NCBI RefSeq assembly: GCF_014196535.1
Contig: NZ_JACIDU010000016.1
Coordinates: 62,001-126,000, forward strand
Length of the DNA: 64,000 bases
Origin: Allorhizobium borbori
Lineage (GTDB): Bacteria > Pseudomonadota > Alphaproteobacteria > Rhizobiales > Rhizobiaceae
Reading direction: 5' to 3'
Of the stretch, positions 35,324 through 44,357 are shown one piece after another. Positions within the stretch are counted from its first letter, which is position 1. Each line of letters opens with the position of its first letter. A model generated the notes under the pieces. That model was given only the letters and a program-made list of their open reading frames with translations, was not told the DNA's origin and ran no database searches. Made by a program: the position numbers and the translations under genes.

Positions 35324-35342
35324 CCGTCCGGTTTTCGGACGG
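35324..35342. promoter_or_regulatory. Palindrome, probable activator (UAS) site upstream of the carboxylase operon
   Basis: CCGTCCGGTTTTCGGACGG, a dyad of CCGTCCG and CGGACGG, identical at 18 of 19 bases to the element at 23286. It is centred about 105 bases upstream of the -24 GG. The rest of the 470-base gap between 35113 and 35582 shows no gene. Confidence 0.7.
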
Positions 35343-35582
35343 CCATGCGGCGTTGGCGTCCGGAATAAGGAGGCCCGGTGGACGGTGCGGTATGATCACG
35401 GAGAGAACAGACGTCCGTCTTCGGTTCTGCGGCTATCCGACGGCTGTTTCACAGCGGAAGGATTGCCGGCGTTTGCGCGCCGGCATTCGGTTGAGGATGG
35501 CGCAGACAATGGCGGCACCCAGTGGTGCCGCCCCAATCGATCGTTGGCGTATTCAGCACCCTGAGGACGTCATCGCCCTCAA

Positions 35583-36851
35583 TCAGACTGCGTCGATCTC
35601 CGTCTTGCGTTTCACGGCGAAAAGCTTGCCCGCGACCAGCGAAACCGCCGCCGCACCGAAGGAGAACAGAGCGCCCATCTTGGCCGCATCCTGTTCGGCG
35701 CCGGGCGGGAAGGCGACACCAGCAACGAAAAGCGCCACCGTGAAACCAATGGCCGCCACGCAGCCGACGACCGGCAGGTCGGCGAGCCGCATGCCTTCCG
35801 GCAGGCCGAGGCCGAGCGGCCTGGCGGCCAGCCAGCCCATGAAGCTGATACCGAGCGGCTTGCCGATGATAAGACCGGCCAGCACCAGCCACGTGGCTTC
35901 ATCCATGGCCGAGAATTCGACGCCGGCATTGGCAAGGCCGAACAGCATGAGGATGATCTGCACCGGCCCCTTCATCGCATGTTCCATGAGGTTGAGAAGA
36001 TCGGTCTGGTAGCGCTCTTCCTCTGCGAAGATGCCGAAGTCGGTTTCGGCATGCGGAATGGTCGGGATGATCGGCAGAAGGCCGAGCGCCGGGTGAATGC
36101 CCGCCTCCTGGAAGCCATACCAGCTCAGCGCCCCGCCGATGAGATAGGGCCAGAAGGACAGGTTGCGCCGCACGGCGCTGGACACCGGTTTGCGCGGGTT
36201 CTGCCCATCGAGAATGCGGGGCAGACGGTTTGCGAGAAACCACACGCCAAAGGCAGCGGCAACGGACAGAAGCAGCCATACCGGCGCCAGATCGCCCTGC
36301 GGATAGAAGATCGCGAGGATGATGAGCCCACCGGCATCGTCAGCAATGGCCAGCAACAGCAGGAACATCACCGCCGGATGACCGGCCCCGAAGACGAGAC
36401 GGCCGACGAGATAGGAAAAGGCAATATCGGTTGCGGTCGGGATGGCCCAGCCATTGGCCAGCATGGCGAACTTGCCGAGAAGGAAGGCGCCGAGCAGATA
36501 GACGGCCACCGGCCCCAGCATGCCGCCCACCGTCGCGATCAGGGGCGAAAGCGCCTTCTTGCCGCGCAACGAGCCGTTCTTCAGCGCCACGGCTTCCCAT
36601 ACTTCCTTGCCGGCAATGGCGAAGAAGAAGGCCATCAGAATGTCATTGATGAGATAGTGCAGCGTCAGCGTGCGGTGACCATCGTGCAGATGGCCGATGA
36701 ACCCACCCTCCCAGAGCGGATATTCAACGATGGCATGATAGCTGTCCGGCGTCGTGTTCGCCCAGACCAACGCGGTGATCGCGCCAAATACGAGCAGCAG
36801 CGAGTACTCCTGCAGAAATTTCCAAGTGCGGTACATCTCGTCTCCCATCAT
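35583..36851 (-). CDS. nhaA: Na+/H+ antiporter NhaA
   Basis: A 422-residue membrane antiporter with about twelve helices. The ion-site aspartates are visible in TATDIAFSYLVG (equivalent to D133 of the E. coli protein) and in LAIADDAGGLIILAIF (the D163-D164 pair). It exports Na+ or Li+ in exchange for protons across the inner membrane. Two adjacent ATGs (36851 and 36848) start it. It lies downstream of the gamma-glutamyltransferase gene on the same strand, with a terminator-like hairpin between them, so it is probably a separate unit unrelated to the carboxylase genes. Confidence 0.93.
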   Translation of the reverse strand: MMGDEMYRTWKFLQEYSLLLVFGAITALVWANTTPDSYHAIVEYPLWEGGFIGHLHDGHRTLTLHYLINDILMAFFFAIAGKEVWEAVALKNGSLRGKKALSPLIATVGGMLGPVAVYLLGAFLLGKFAMLANGWAIPTATDIAFSYLVGRLVFGAGHPAVMFLLLLAIADDAGGLIILAIFYPQGDLAPVWLLLSVAAAFGVWFLANRLPRILDGQNPRKPVSSAVRRNLSFWPYLIGGALSWYGFQEAGIHPALGLLPIIPTIPHAETDFGIFAEEERYQTDLLNLMEHAMKGPVQIILMLFGLANAGVEFSAMDEATWLVLAGLIIGKPLGISFMGWLAARPLGLGLPEGMRLADLPVVGCVAAIGFTVALFVAGVAFPPGAEQDAAKMGALFSFGAAAVSLVAGKLFAVKRKTEIDAV

Positions 36852-36895
36852 CCAGTTAGGGGAGGTGTAGGCCGCATTTTGACATCAGGCAAGAA

Positions 36896-36918
36896 GCGGG
36901 GCGGCGAAGGCGCCCCGC
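36896..36918 (-). terminator. Hairpin after the gamma-glutamyltransferase gene
   Basis: GCGGGGCG (36896-36903) pairs with CGCCCCGC (36911-36918) across a 7-base loop, 9 bases after the stop on the minus strand, followed by TTCTT. The T-run is weak. Confidence 0.55.
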
Positions 36919-36926
36919 AGCCAAGT

Positions 36927-38510
36927 TCAAAAGCCGAGCGCCGAACCGTCCTTGCGCTGGTCGGAACCACCCACCAGAAGGCCGCGGGCGTGATCGATGA
37001 AGATGGCCTGAGCGCCGCCCATCGGGCTCGTGAGGCGACTGACCTTGTGGCCGATCTTCTCCAGCGCGGCAATCGCGGTGTCGGAAACGGTCGGCTCCAC
37101 ATCCAGCACGCCGCCAAAGGAGAAGCTGCGCGGTGCGTCGATGGCTTCCTGCACGTTGAGGCCCCGGTCGAACATGCCGGAGAGGAAAGCGGCGTGGCCG
37201 GCGGCCTGATACTGCCCGCCCATGACGCCGAAGGGCATGACGACCTTGCCGTTTTCGCGCACCATGCCGGGAATGATGGTGTGCATCGGGCGCTTGCGCG
37301 GGCCGATGGCGTTCGGGTGCCCCTCGATCAGCCGGAAGGAAGAACCGCGGCTGTGCAGCAGAATGCCGGTCTTCGGCTCCAGCCGCGTCGAACCGAAGCC
37401 GTGGAAGATCGAATTGATGAAGGAAATGGCATTGCCATCGCGGTCCACGACGCTCAGATAGATCGTGTCCTTGTGTTCCGGCTCGTTCCACAACGCCGGC
37501 GCCAGAACGCGGTCCATGACGATGCGGCTGCGCAGCTTCGCCGCAACATCCTCGGCCAGCAATGTTTCCGGCGCATAGGGCAGCGTGGACGGATCGCAGA
37601 TCAACGCGTCGCGGTGGTAATAGGCAAGCTTGGCCGCCTCGGCATGCAGGTGGATGCGCTCCGCCTCGCTGCAACCGGCAAGATCGAAGCCCGACAGCGT
37701 ATTGAGCATGAGAAGGGCTGCCAGCCCCTGCCCGTTCGGCGGGCATTCGAGAACCTCCCGGCCGCGATAGACCGTCGAGATCGGCTTGACGTAGTCGGCG
37801 CCATCGACGGCGTTTTCGAAATCATCCATTTCATGCAGGCCGCCGAGTGCCTTCAGGTGCGCCACCAGCGCTTCAGCCGTCTCGCCGGTGTAGAAGCCGG
37901 CCGCCCCCTTGTCGGCGATCAGGCGAAGCTGCTTGCCGAGCAGCGGCTGGGCATGACGCTCACCCGCCACCGGCGCGCGGCCGCCCGGCAGGAACACGGC
38001 GGCGGCATGAGGATCATCGGCGACCGCCGTTTCGAGCGCCCAGTCGAAGGCGACGCGCGGCGTAACGGGATAGCCGTTTTCGGCATAGGTAATCGCCCGC
38101 GCCAGAAGCCGGTCAAGCGGCAGACGGCCATGATCGCGATGCAGCTTCGTCCAGGCGGCAATGGCACCGGGAACGGTAACGGCGTGCGGGCTGTTACGCG
38201 GGATTTCGGTATCGAGACCGGCCGCCTTCAGCTTTTGCACCGTGGCGGCAGCGGGTGCACGGCCCGAGCCGTTGACGGCGATCACCTCACCCCCATGGGG
38301 GGCGTAGAGGGCGAAACAATCGCCGCCAATGCCCGTCATCAGCGGATCAACGACGCACTGCACAGCGCAGGCGGCAATGGCCGCATCGACGGCGGTTCCG
38401 CCGGCCGCGAGAACATCGAGACCGGCAGCAGTGGAAAGCGGATGCGACGTGGCAATCATCGCCTCGCCGGCGAGCGCCGGATCGCGTCCGGGCTTGAAGA
38501 AGTTGCGCAT
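36927..38510 (-). CDS. Gamma-glutamyltransferase family protein
   Basis: A 527-residue Ntn-hydrolase precursor. The self-cleavage and nucleophile Thr is in KDTIYLSVVDRDGNAISF, after which the small subunit begins; PPNGQGLAALLMLNTL and the ending LLVGGSDQRKDGSALGF are family-typical. The N-terminal NFFKPGRDPALAGEAMIATS shows no signal peptide, so it is likely cytoplasmic, as in the GGT-like hydrolases of amide catabolism rather than periplasmic GGT. GGAGGAAAC precedes the ATG. It lies 26 bases after a TauE/SafE-type permease gene on the same strand, so the two are probably co-transcribed under the divergent GntR regulator. Confidence 0.88.
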   Translation of the reverse strand: MRNFFKPGRDPALAGEAMIATSHPLSTAAGLDVLAAGGTAVDAAIAACAVQCVVDPLMTGIGGDCFALYAPHGGEVIAVNGSGRAPAAATVQKLKAAGLDTEIPRNSPHAVTVPGAIAAWTKLHRDHGRLPLDRLLARAITYAENGYPVTPRVAFDWALETAVADDPHAAAVFLPGGRAPVAGERHAQPLLGKQLRLIADKGAAGFYTGETAEALVAHLKALGGLHEMDDFENAVDGADYVKPISTVYRGREVLECPPNGQGLAALLMLNTLSGFDLAGCSEAERIHLHAEAAKLAYYHRDALICDPSTLPYAPETLLAEDVAAKLRSRIVMDRVLAPALWNEPEHKDTIYLSVVDRDGNAISFINSIFHGFGSTRLEPKTGILLHSRGSSFRLIEGHPNAIGPRKRPMHTIIPGMVRENGKVVMPFGVMGGQYQAAGHAAFLSGMFDRGLNVQEAIDAPRSFSFGGVLDVEPTVSDTAIAALEKIGHKVSRLTSPMGGAQAIFIDHARGLLVGGSDQRKDGSALGF

Positions 38511-38536
38511 GGTTTCCTCCCGGAAGTGGACGCGGA

Positions 38537-39367
38537 TCAGCCCGCGAAAAGTGGCCAGAGCATGCGGATCGACGTGATCATCAGGAACACGGCGAAGGCG
38601 CGCTTGAGATATTCAGGTTTCAGGCTGTGGGCGAGTTTGACGCCGAGCTTGGCCGTCGTCATCGTCAGCGGAATGATGAGGGCGGCCGCGAGAAGGTTAA
38701 CATAGCCGAGCGACAGCGGCGGCAACCCCGCCTCCCCCCAGCCGGTGATGACGAAACCGATGACAGCCGGCAGCGAAATGATGAGGCCGAAGGCCGACGA
38801 GGAGCCCACCGCCTTGTGAACGGGGTAGGAATAGGCCGCCAGCGTCGGCACTGTCAGCGATCCGCCGCCAATGCCCATTAACGATGAAATGAAACCGATC
38901 ATGCCGGGAACGCCGAGCCTGAACGGTATGCTGTACGGCAGATGTTCACCGAGAACGATCTTCTTCGGCAGCAGCATGTTGACGGCGACCGCCAGCGCCA
39001 CAAAGCCGAACACGGATTTCAGGCTGGCGCCGCTGATGAAGTGGGCAGCGATACCGCCGATGGCGGCACCGAATGCCACATAGGGTGCCCAGGCGCGGAT
39101 GAGATCCTTGTCCATGGCGCCACGCTTGTTATGCGCGCGGAGCGAGGTGATGGATGTGGGAATGATGGTCAGAAGCGAGGTGCCAACCGCCACATGCATC
39201 GCGACATTGGGCGAAAATTTCAGGAATTCCAGCATGAAGGAAAGAACCGGCACGATGACGATGCCTCCGCCGACGCCCAACAGACCGGCCAGCACACCCG
39301 CAAAGGCGCCCGTTACCGCAAGGCCTGCGGCGAACAGAAGGAACGACTGAAGATCAAGCGCTTCCAC
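38537..39367 (-). CDS. TauE/SafE-family membrane permease
   Basis: A 276-residue protein with about eight transmembrane helices and the family glycine-rich loops GLLGVGGGIVIVPVLSFML and SSLMGIGGGSLTVPTLA. Members export sulfite, sulfoacetate or other organic anions. It starts with GTG at 39367 after GAGGTG. It heads the unit with gamma-glutamyltransferase and is divergent from a GntR/FCD regulator, with a 16-base palindrome in between. A sulfur-containing or gamma-glutamyl compound is a possible substrate but this is inference. Confidence 0.85.
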   Translation of the reverse strand: MEALDLQSFLLFAAGLAVTGAFAGVLAGLLGVGGGIVIVPVLSFMLEFLKFSPNVAMHVAVGTSLLTIIPTSITSLRAHNKRGAMDKDLIRAWAPYVAFGAAIGGIAAHFISGASLKSVFGFVALAVAVNMLLPKKIVLGEHLPYSIPFRLGVPGMIGFISSLMGIGGGSLTVPTLAAYSYPVHKAVGSSSAFGLIISLPAVIGFVITGWGEAGLPPLSLGYVNLLAAALIIPLTMTTAKLGVKLAHSLKPEYLKRAFAVFLMITSIRMLWPLFAG

Positions 39368-39407
39368 GGAATTTCACCTCAAAATATCTCTGGCGGCATG
39401 AGTGCAT

Positions 39408-39423
39408 GATATGTATACATATC
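39408..39423. promoter_or_regulatory. Palindromic GntR-type operator
   Basis: GATATGTATACATATC is a perfect 16-base palindrome lying between the divergent TauE/SafE and GntR genes. Operators of FCD-type GntR regulators often contain ATGTATACAT, so autoregulation plus control of the permease/GGT unit is likely. Confidence 0.7.
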
Positions 39424-39454
39424 GCAAGTCAATAATACCGAAGCGACCAGAAGA

Positions 39455-40138
39455 ATGCAAAAATCTTCCAGAGACGGCGCAATGGAGGAACCATCCGGCA
39501 AGGCGGCAGACGAAGTTTACGCCGCCGTGGTGGACTGGATTGTCGAGGGACGGCTGAAGCCCGGTGATACGCTGAACGAAATGGCGCTGGCCGACAGCTT
39601 CGGCCTGTCGCGTACGCCGGTTCGTGAGGCGCTGCAGCGCCTGACGCTTGAGGGCCTTACCGAACGCGGCGCCCGGCGCGCCTTCCATGTGCGGCGGCTG
39701 GAACCGCTGGAACTGGGCGACCTGTTTGAAGCCATGGGTGAGATCGAGGCGCTCTGCGCTCGCCTCTCGGCCCAGCGCATGTCCCCGCTGGAACGGGCAC
39801 GGCTCTCGGCCCTCGTCGACGAAGGCCAGGCCGCTGCCGAAGCAGACGACACCATCGCCTATACCGGCATCAATGCCCGCTTTCATCTGGCTTTGTTCGA
39901 GGGCGCACACAATGCGAGCCTCAGGGAAATCGCCCTTTCGCTACGCATGCGCACCATGCCCTATCGCGACGCCCAGTTTCGCCAGACCGAACGGCTCTCC
40001 TCGTCCCAGACGGAACATCGCCGCATTGTCGATGCAGTCATGACCGAAGACCCGGAAGCGGCTTTCGCGGCCATGCGCGCGCACATGACCGCCACCTCGC
40101 TCAACATCACCCGCATGCTGGAAGCCGTGGGCAGTTGA
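39455..40138 (+). CDS. GntR-family regulator, FCD domain
   Basis: A 227-residue regulator. The winged helix reads DWIVEGRLKPGDTLNEMALA and GLSRTPVREALQRLTLEGL, then a helical FCD effector domain with NARFHLALFEGAHNASL and EHRRIVDAVM containing likely metal-coordinating His residues. ATG 39455 is used; ATG 39482 (MEEPS) is also possible. It probably represses the divergent TauE/SafE-GGT genes through the palindrome at 39408. It is convergent with the AbgB-like hydrolase gene, 7 bases from its end. Confidence 0.88.
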   Translation: MQKSSRDGAMEEPSGKAADEVYAAVVDWIVEGRLKPGDTLNEMALADSFGLSRTPVREALQRLTLEGLTERGARRAFHVRRLEPLELGDLFEAMGEIEALCARLSAQRMSPLERARLSALVDEGQAAAEADDTIAYTGINARFHLALFEGAHNASLREIALSLRMRTMPYRDAQFRQTERLSSSQTEHRRIVDAVMTEDPEAAFAAMRAHMTATSLNITRMLEAVGS

Positions 40139-40145
40139 ACCCGGT

Positions 40146-41588
40146 TCACTCCGCCGCGATGTTCCAGCCTTCCGGTGCGGGGACCAGCGGCGGATCGATA
40201 TCGGGCGTCAGCGGGTTGGCGAAGGGACGCCCGCGCAGCGCTGACTTGTGATCGGCCTTCGCGGCCTCGATCCGGGCCGGATCAAGAAGGAGCGCAGCAG
40301 CGGTCGAGGCCATGATCTTCGCCGCATGTTCCATACCCTTGTGGGCAGCGGGCAGCTTGCCCTGCGCCACCATCTGCCAGCTATGGAACGATGTACCGAC
40401 GGCGCATGTCGCACCATACATCTGCACCGTCGGCACCGCCCAGCTTACCGTGCCCACATCCGTCGAGCCGATCAGGGCGGGATCGCCGCTGTTGAGCGGC
40501 AGAATGCGGTCGCACAGCACCAGCCCGTCTTCGGGCGGCATCCTGTGGGTGGCAAAGCAGGTGGCGATATCCTCCGCACTGAACGTGGTCTGGAACTTCG
40601 CCGCCATCTCCCGGTCGGCGGCATCGAACGGGGCGGGGCCGAGACGTTCCAGCTCACCCTGCATCAGCGCCTCCAGCGTATCGTTGCCCAGCAGGTTGGC
40701 CTCACCGGATACCGGCTCGCACACCACGGTCGTCTCGGTCATCAGGGCCGCGCCTTCGGCCACCTTCTTCACCCGCTCGAACAGCGTCTGCATCTCGTCC
40801 AGTTCGCGGGCACGCACCAGATAGCGCACCGTGGCCTTGGCCTGAACGACATTCGGCGCAACGCCACCGGCATCGATCAGGGCGTAGTGCACGCGCGCCG
40901 TGGACGGCATATGTTCGCGCATGTAGTTGACACCGACATTCATCAGTTCCACCGCATCGAGCGCCGAGCGCCCGAGATGCGGTGCGGCGGAGGCATGCGA
41001 AGCACGGCCGGTGAAGTGGAACAGCACTTCGACACAGGCGAGCGACACCGGGTACATGACACAGGTGAACGGGCCGGGATGCCAGGAAATGGCGATGTCC
41101 ACATCATCGAACAGGCCTTCGCGCACCATGAAACCCTTGGCCGAACCGCCCTCTTCCGCCGGGCAGCCATAATAACGGATGCGACCGGGGCGGCCGGTTT
41201 CGGCCAGCCATTCCTTGACCGCCGTCGCCGCCTGCAACGCGGCCGTGCCGAGCAGGTTGTGGCCGCACCCGTGACCGTTGCCTCCGGCCTCCAACGGCTT
41301 TTCCTCGGCAATGCAGGCGGCCTGCGAAAGACCCGGCAGCGCGTCATATTCACCGAGAATGGCAATGACCGGGCCTCCCTCACCCGCCTCGCCAAGAAGG
41401 GCGGTGGGAATGCCGCCGACGCCACGGCTGACCTTGAAGCCCATGGCCTTCATCACCTCGGCGTGGGAATCACTGGAGCGGAATTCGCCGTAGTTCAGTT
41501 CCGGCGTGTCCCACACCCGATCGGCCAGCTCGATGAATGTCAGGCGTCTGGCGTCCACCAGGTCCCAGATGCGGTCGGAATTCTGCAC
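40146..41588 (-). CDS. M20-family amidohydrolase, AbgB-like
   Basis: A 480-residue metallopeptidase. The dinuclear metal ligands are seen in NGHGCGHNLLG, PAEEGGSAKGF and STDVGTVSW, and GRASHASAAPHLGRSALDA is the dimerisation-lid region. The family includes AbgB (p-aminobenzoyl-glutamate hydrolase subunit) and related aminoacylases. It starts with GTG at 41588 after GGGGAT. A close paralogue of the same length and layout is at 62110-63549. The substrate is probably an N-acyl amino acid; the neighbouring gamma-glutamyltransferase may feed the same pathway. Confidence 0.85.
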   Translation of the reverse strand: MQNSDRIWDLVDARRLTFIELADRVWDTPELNYGEFRSSDSHAEVMKAMGFKVSRGVGGIPTALLGEAGEGGPVIAILGEYDALPGLSQAACIAEEKPLEAGGNGHGCGHNLLGTAALQAATAVKEWLAETGRPGRIRYYGCPAEEGGSAKGFMVREGLFDDVDIAISWHPGPFTCVMYPVSLACVEVLFHFTGRASHASAAPHLGRSALDAVELMNVGVNYMREHMPSTARVHYALIDAGGVAPNVVQAKATVRYLVRARELDEMQTLFERVKKVAEGAALMTETTVVCEPVSGEANLLGNDTLEALMQGELERLGPAPFDAADREMAAKFQTTFSAEDIATCFATHRMPPEDGLVLCDRILPLNSGDPALIGSTDVGTVSWAVPTVQMYGATCAVGTSFHSWQMVAQGKLPAAHKGMEHAAKIMASTAAALLLDPARIEAAKADHKSALRGRPFANPLTPDIDPPLVPAPEGWNIAAE

Positions 41589-41840
41589 GGAATATCCCCT
41601 TGCGGCGTTATTTTCGAAGCGTTCGTTATAGGCCGGAGCGGTGCTGAAGGAAACGGTTTCGTGACACCGGTGTTACAGACAGCATGCCACCGTGAATTTC
41701 GTGCCGTAATTTTGGTGCACACGGCATTGCAATTTTTCGGATATGTCGTCAGAGTCAAACTTGCAAAATAGGGATGAAATGGGGCGGGTCTGAAGAAGCG
41801 GGGGCTTTGCCGGATAGTCCAGGGGACATTTGGAGACATT

Positions 41841-42164
41841 ATGGAATCAATCGCGCAGGGGCCGCGCGAGGAGACATTCCGGCGCATGTTACGCTTGCTG
41901 TCTGAAGTCAGACAGACGGCTGGAGAACTGGATCTTTCCGATGTGGGCCATTTGGTTGAAATGGCGATTCTGGATGTCGCGGTGCGTTGGGAAGGGCTTG
42001 ACCCGGATACGATCAACGACGCCAAGCTGGAAATGATCGCAAAGACGCGGCTCAAACAGGCTTGCGAAGTCCGCACCGGCGCCACCGTCTATCGCATGGA
42101 TGAGTGGACGGTCGGGCCGCAACGCCTGCCGTTCGCTCCTCGCGGGCCAAAGCTTGTCGAATAG
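41841..42164 (+). CDS. Conserved-looking small hypothetical protein
   Basis: A 107-residue soluble protein starting MESIAQGPREETFRRMLRLL. It is mainly helical in the first 90 residues (LSDVGHLVEMAILDVAVRWE) and ends with a Pro-rich tail. I recognise no domain. An ATG with weak ribosome site starts it; codon use is like its neighbours, and the frame is much better than the overlapping alternatives. It stands alone between the M20 gene and the TDT channel gene and is convergent with the latter. Confidence 0.5.
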   Translation: MESIAQGPREETFRRMLRLLSEVRQTAGELDLSDVGHLVEMAILDVAVRWEGLDPDTINDAKLEMIAKTRLKQACEVRTGATVYRMDEWTVGPQRLPFAPRGPKLVE

Positions 42165-42172
42165 CCGTCAGG

Positions 42173-43297
42173 CTACGCGATACAAGGATCGTTGAAAAGC
42201 CGGCCGTTGATGGCGCCGGCAACCGTGCGCGCCGCCACGACAAGCCAGATCACCACGAGCAGGCAGACCATTCCAGCCCCGGCCACGGGAAACAGGCCGA
42301 GCGGCAGGATCGCACCAATCTTCAGTGTCGCCAGCGCATAGACGCCGAGCGGGAACGTATAAGCCCACCAGCCGAGATTGAAGGGCAGGCCAAGGCGTAT
42401 CTGCCGAAGCGTGACCAGAAGCGCGGTTGCCAGCCACCAGACACCATAGCCCCACAGCGCCAGCGCACCCAGCAGGGCAGCGCCCGTCAGCGGCTGCGCC
42501 AGAGTTCCAAGCCCGCTGGCATTCAGCGCCTGTGGCCCATTCAGTGCGATCAAGGCAAGACCCAGCGCGCCGGTGCCGATAGGCCCGAGGGCCAGCCAAC
42601 TCGTGGCCGCCATCGCCGCCGGAGGCAGCTTGTAAAGCACCATGCGCAGAAACAGGATGACCAGAATGCTGAGGGCAAGAGGCACCGAACAGGCCCACAG
42701 TGCAATGCAGACGACCAGCATGGTGAGTGCAGCTTGCGGATCGGCAAGATGCGGCAAGAGCAGCAATCCGCTGGCAGCGGCAACCTCGGCTGCGACCACG
42801 GGCAGAAGCCACACCGCGCTCATATCGCCAATCGCATGGCTCTGGCGGGTAAACATGAGGAACGGCACGCCGATGCCGACGGCCAGCGCCAGCATCGCAT
42901 CGACAAACCAAAGGGTTGTGGCAAGCCCGGTCGCCGCCGTTTCACCGTAGAGAGCCGGACCATACATCAGAGTGGCATTGATGATGGTCGCAAGCGCCAT
43001 CGGGATCGTTCCGAGAAACATCGACTGGACCGGATGCGCGAACAACCGCGCGGCGAGGTGAGGGTGCAAAACCCATTTCAGGGCATAGGCCGAGGCGAGC
43101 AGCAGAAAGAGCCCGGTATTCGCCAGATAGAGTGCCTGCCCCGCGCCATGCAGCAAAGGCGACGCCGGGAATTGCCCGAGCGCCACGGCCAGAATGCCGG
43201 TGCCCATGCTGGCGGCAAACCAGTTGGGTGTGAAATGGAGGATGATTTCGGCGATGCGGCCTGTGGGCGGTGCGCTGAGTATGATCGGGTCCGGCAT
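42173..43297 (-). CDS. TDT/SLAC1-family anion channel or transporter
   Basis: A 374-residue membrane protein with ten helices, beginning near EIILHFTPNWFAASMGTGIL, the signature of the tellurite-resistance/dicarboxylate transporter (TehA, Mae1, Ssu1, SLAC1) family. Members pass anions such as sulfite, chloride or C4-dicarboxylates. It is divergent from a LysR regulator gene, which suggests control by it. A sulfite or organic-acid role is plausible given the TauE/SafE gene 3 kb away, but cannot be fixed from sequence. Confidence 0.85.
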   Translation of the reverse strand: MPDPIILSAPPTGRIAEIILHFTPNWFAASMGTGILAVALGQFPASPLLHGAGQALYLANTGLFLLLASAYALKWVLHPHLAARLFAHPVQSMFLGTIPMALATIINATLMYGPALYGETAATGLATTLWFVDAMLALAVGIGVPFLMFTRQSHAIGDMSAVWLLPVVAAEVAAASGLLLLPHLADPQAALTMLVVCIALWACSVPLALSILVILFLRMVLYKLPPAAMAATSWLALGPIGTGALGLALIALNGPQALNASGLGTLAQPLTGAALLGALALWGYGVWWLATALLVTLRQIRLGLPFNLGWWAYTFPLGVYALATLKIGAILPLGLFPVAGAGMVCLLVVIWLVVAARTVAGAINGRLFNDPCIA

Positions 43298-43404
43298 GAT
43301 TTTCGTCCGTTACTGCAATAGGAAGAAAATATTTCCTTCAAATACGCATTTCCAACGCATTATTCTTGTCATATCATTCGATAAAATCGAACGGTTTGTG
43401 GCTT

Positions 43405-44295
43405 ATGACGCTTGAGCAGCTCCGCATTTTTCTGGAAGTGGCCGCACTGGAGCATGTGACAAAGGCGGCCCAGCGCCTGAACATGACGCAATCGGCCGTC
43501 AGTGCCGCCATCACGGCGCTGGAGGTGCGGCATGGCATCGTCCTCTTCGACCGGGTCGGACGTTCCATCGTGCTGAACCCGATGGGCCGGCAGTTCCTGA
43601 AGCAGGCGCAGGACGTCATAGCCAGCGCCCGGGCGGCGGAGGCGGCACTGGCCGACCTCTCCGGCCTCCAGCATGGCGAACTCACCATTATGGCCAGCCA
43701 GACAATTGCCGGCCACTGGCTGCCGGCCCGGCTGGTGGCTTTCCGGCAGGCAAGGCCCGGCATTCGGCTCGATGTGAGGATCGGCAACACGACAGAGGTG
43801 AGCGAAGCGGTGGCCGAAGGTCAGGCGGAACTCGGCCTCATCGAATGGCCGAGCCCTCGACGTGGTCTTTCCATGAACCCGATTGCCGTGGACGAAATGG
43901 TCGTGGTCGTCGCACCGACCCATCCCTGGGCCCGGCGCACGGAACCGGTGGCCCGGTTTTCCGAAAGTGTCTGGGTTCTGCGCGAACCGGGTTCCGGCAC
44001 ACGTCTCGCCTTTGAGGAAATGATCGCGCAGGCCGGCCTTGGCATCGGTGACCTGGACATTGCGCTGACGCTGCCGGGCAACATGGCGGTGATCGGTGCT
44101 GTCACGGCCGGTCTGGGTGCAACACTCGTCTCGCGCAGCGCAGTCGCCGCGTCAATGACTGCCGGCTTTCTCGTTGAAGCGCCCGTCAAACCGGTGCCGC
44201 GACCCTTTTTCGTGCTGAAACATGCCGAGCGTTATCATAGCCGTGCCGCTCTGGCCTTCGAGACCTTTCTGGAGGAGCATGGCACGGATACGTAA
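43405..44295 (+). CDS. LysR-family transcriptional regulator, YeiE/CysB-like
   Basis: A 296-residue regulator starting MTLEQLRIFLEVAALEHVTK. The helix-turn-helix reads AAQRLNMTQSAVSAAITALE and the effector domain contains MASQTIAGHWLPARLVAF, a form common in LysR proteins linked to sulfur or carboxylate metabolism. ATG 43405 is chosen; the TTG 43366 gives an extra segment of poor LysR character. Divergent from the TDT channel gene by 107 bases, so it probably regulates it. Confidence 0.87.
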   Translation: MTLEQLRIFLEVAALEHVTKAAQRLNMTQSAVSAAITALEVRHGIVLFDRVGRSIVLNPMGRQFLKQAQDVIASARAAEAALADLSGLQHGELTIMASQTIAGHWLPARLVAFRQARPGIRLDVRIGNTTEVSEAVAEGQAELGLIEWPSPRRGLSMNPIAVDEMVVVVAPTHPWARRTEPVARFSESVWVLREPGSGTRLAFEEMIAQAGLGIGDLDIALTLPGNMAVIGAVTAGLGATLVSRSAVAASMTAGFLVEAPVKPVPRPFFVLKHAERYHSRAALAFETFLEEHGTDT

Positions 44296-44357
44296 ACGCA
44301 AACGGCCCGTGCGCCATTTCACCGGCGCCGGGACGTTTGGAGAGCCAACCTTGAGTA

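Noticed and set aside
35979-38705. A 908-codon plus-strand frame across the NhaA and gamma-glutamyltransferase genes.
   Set aside because: Antisense shadow of two genes with clear catalytic motifs; composition not protein-like.
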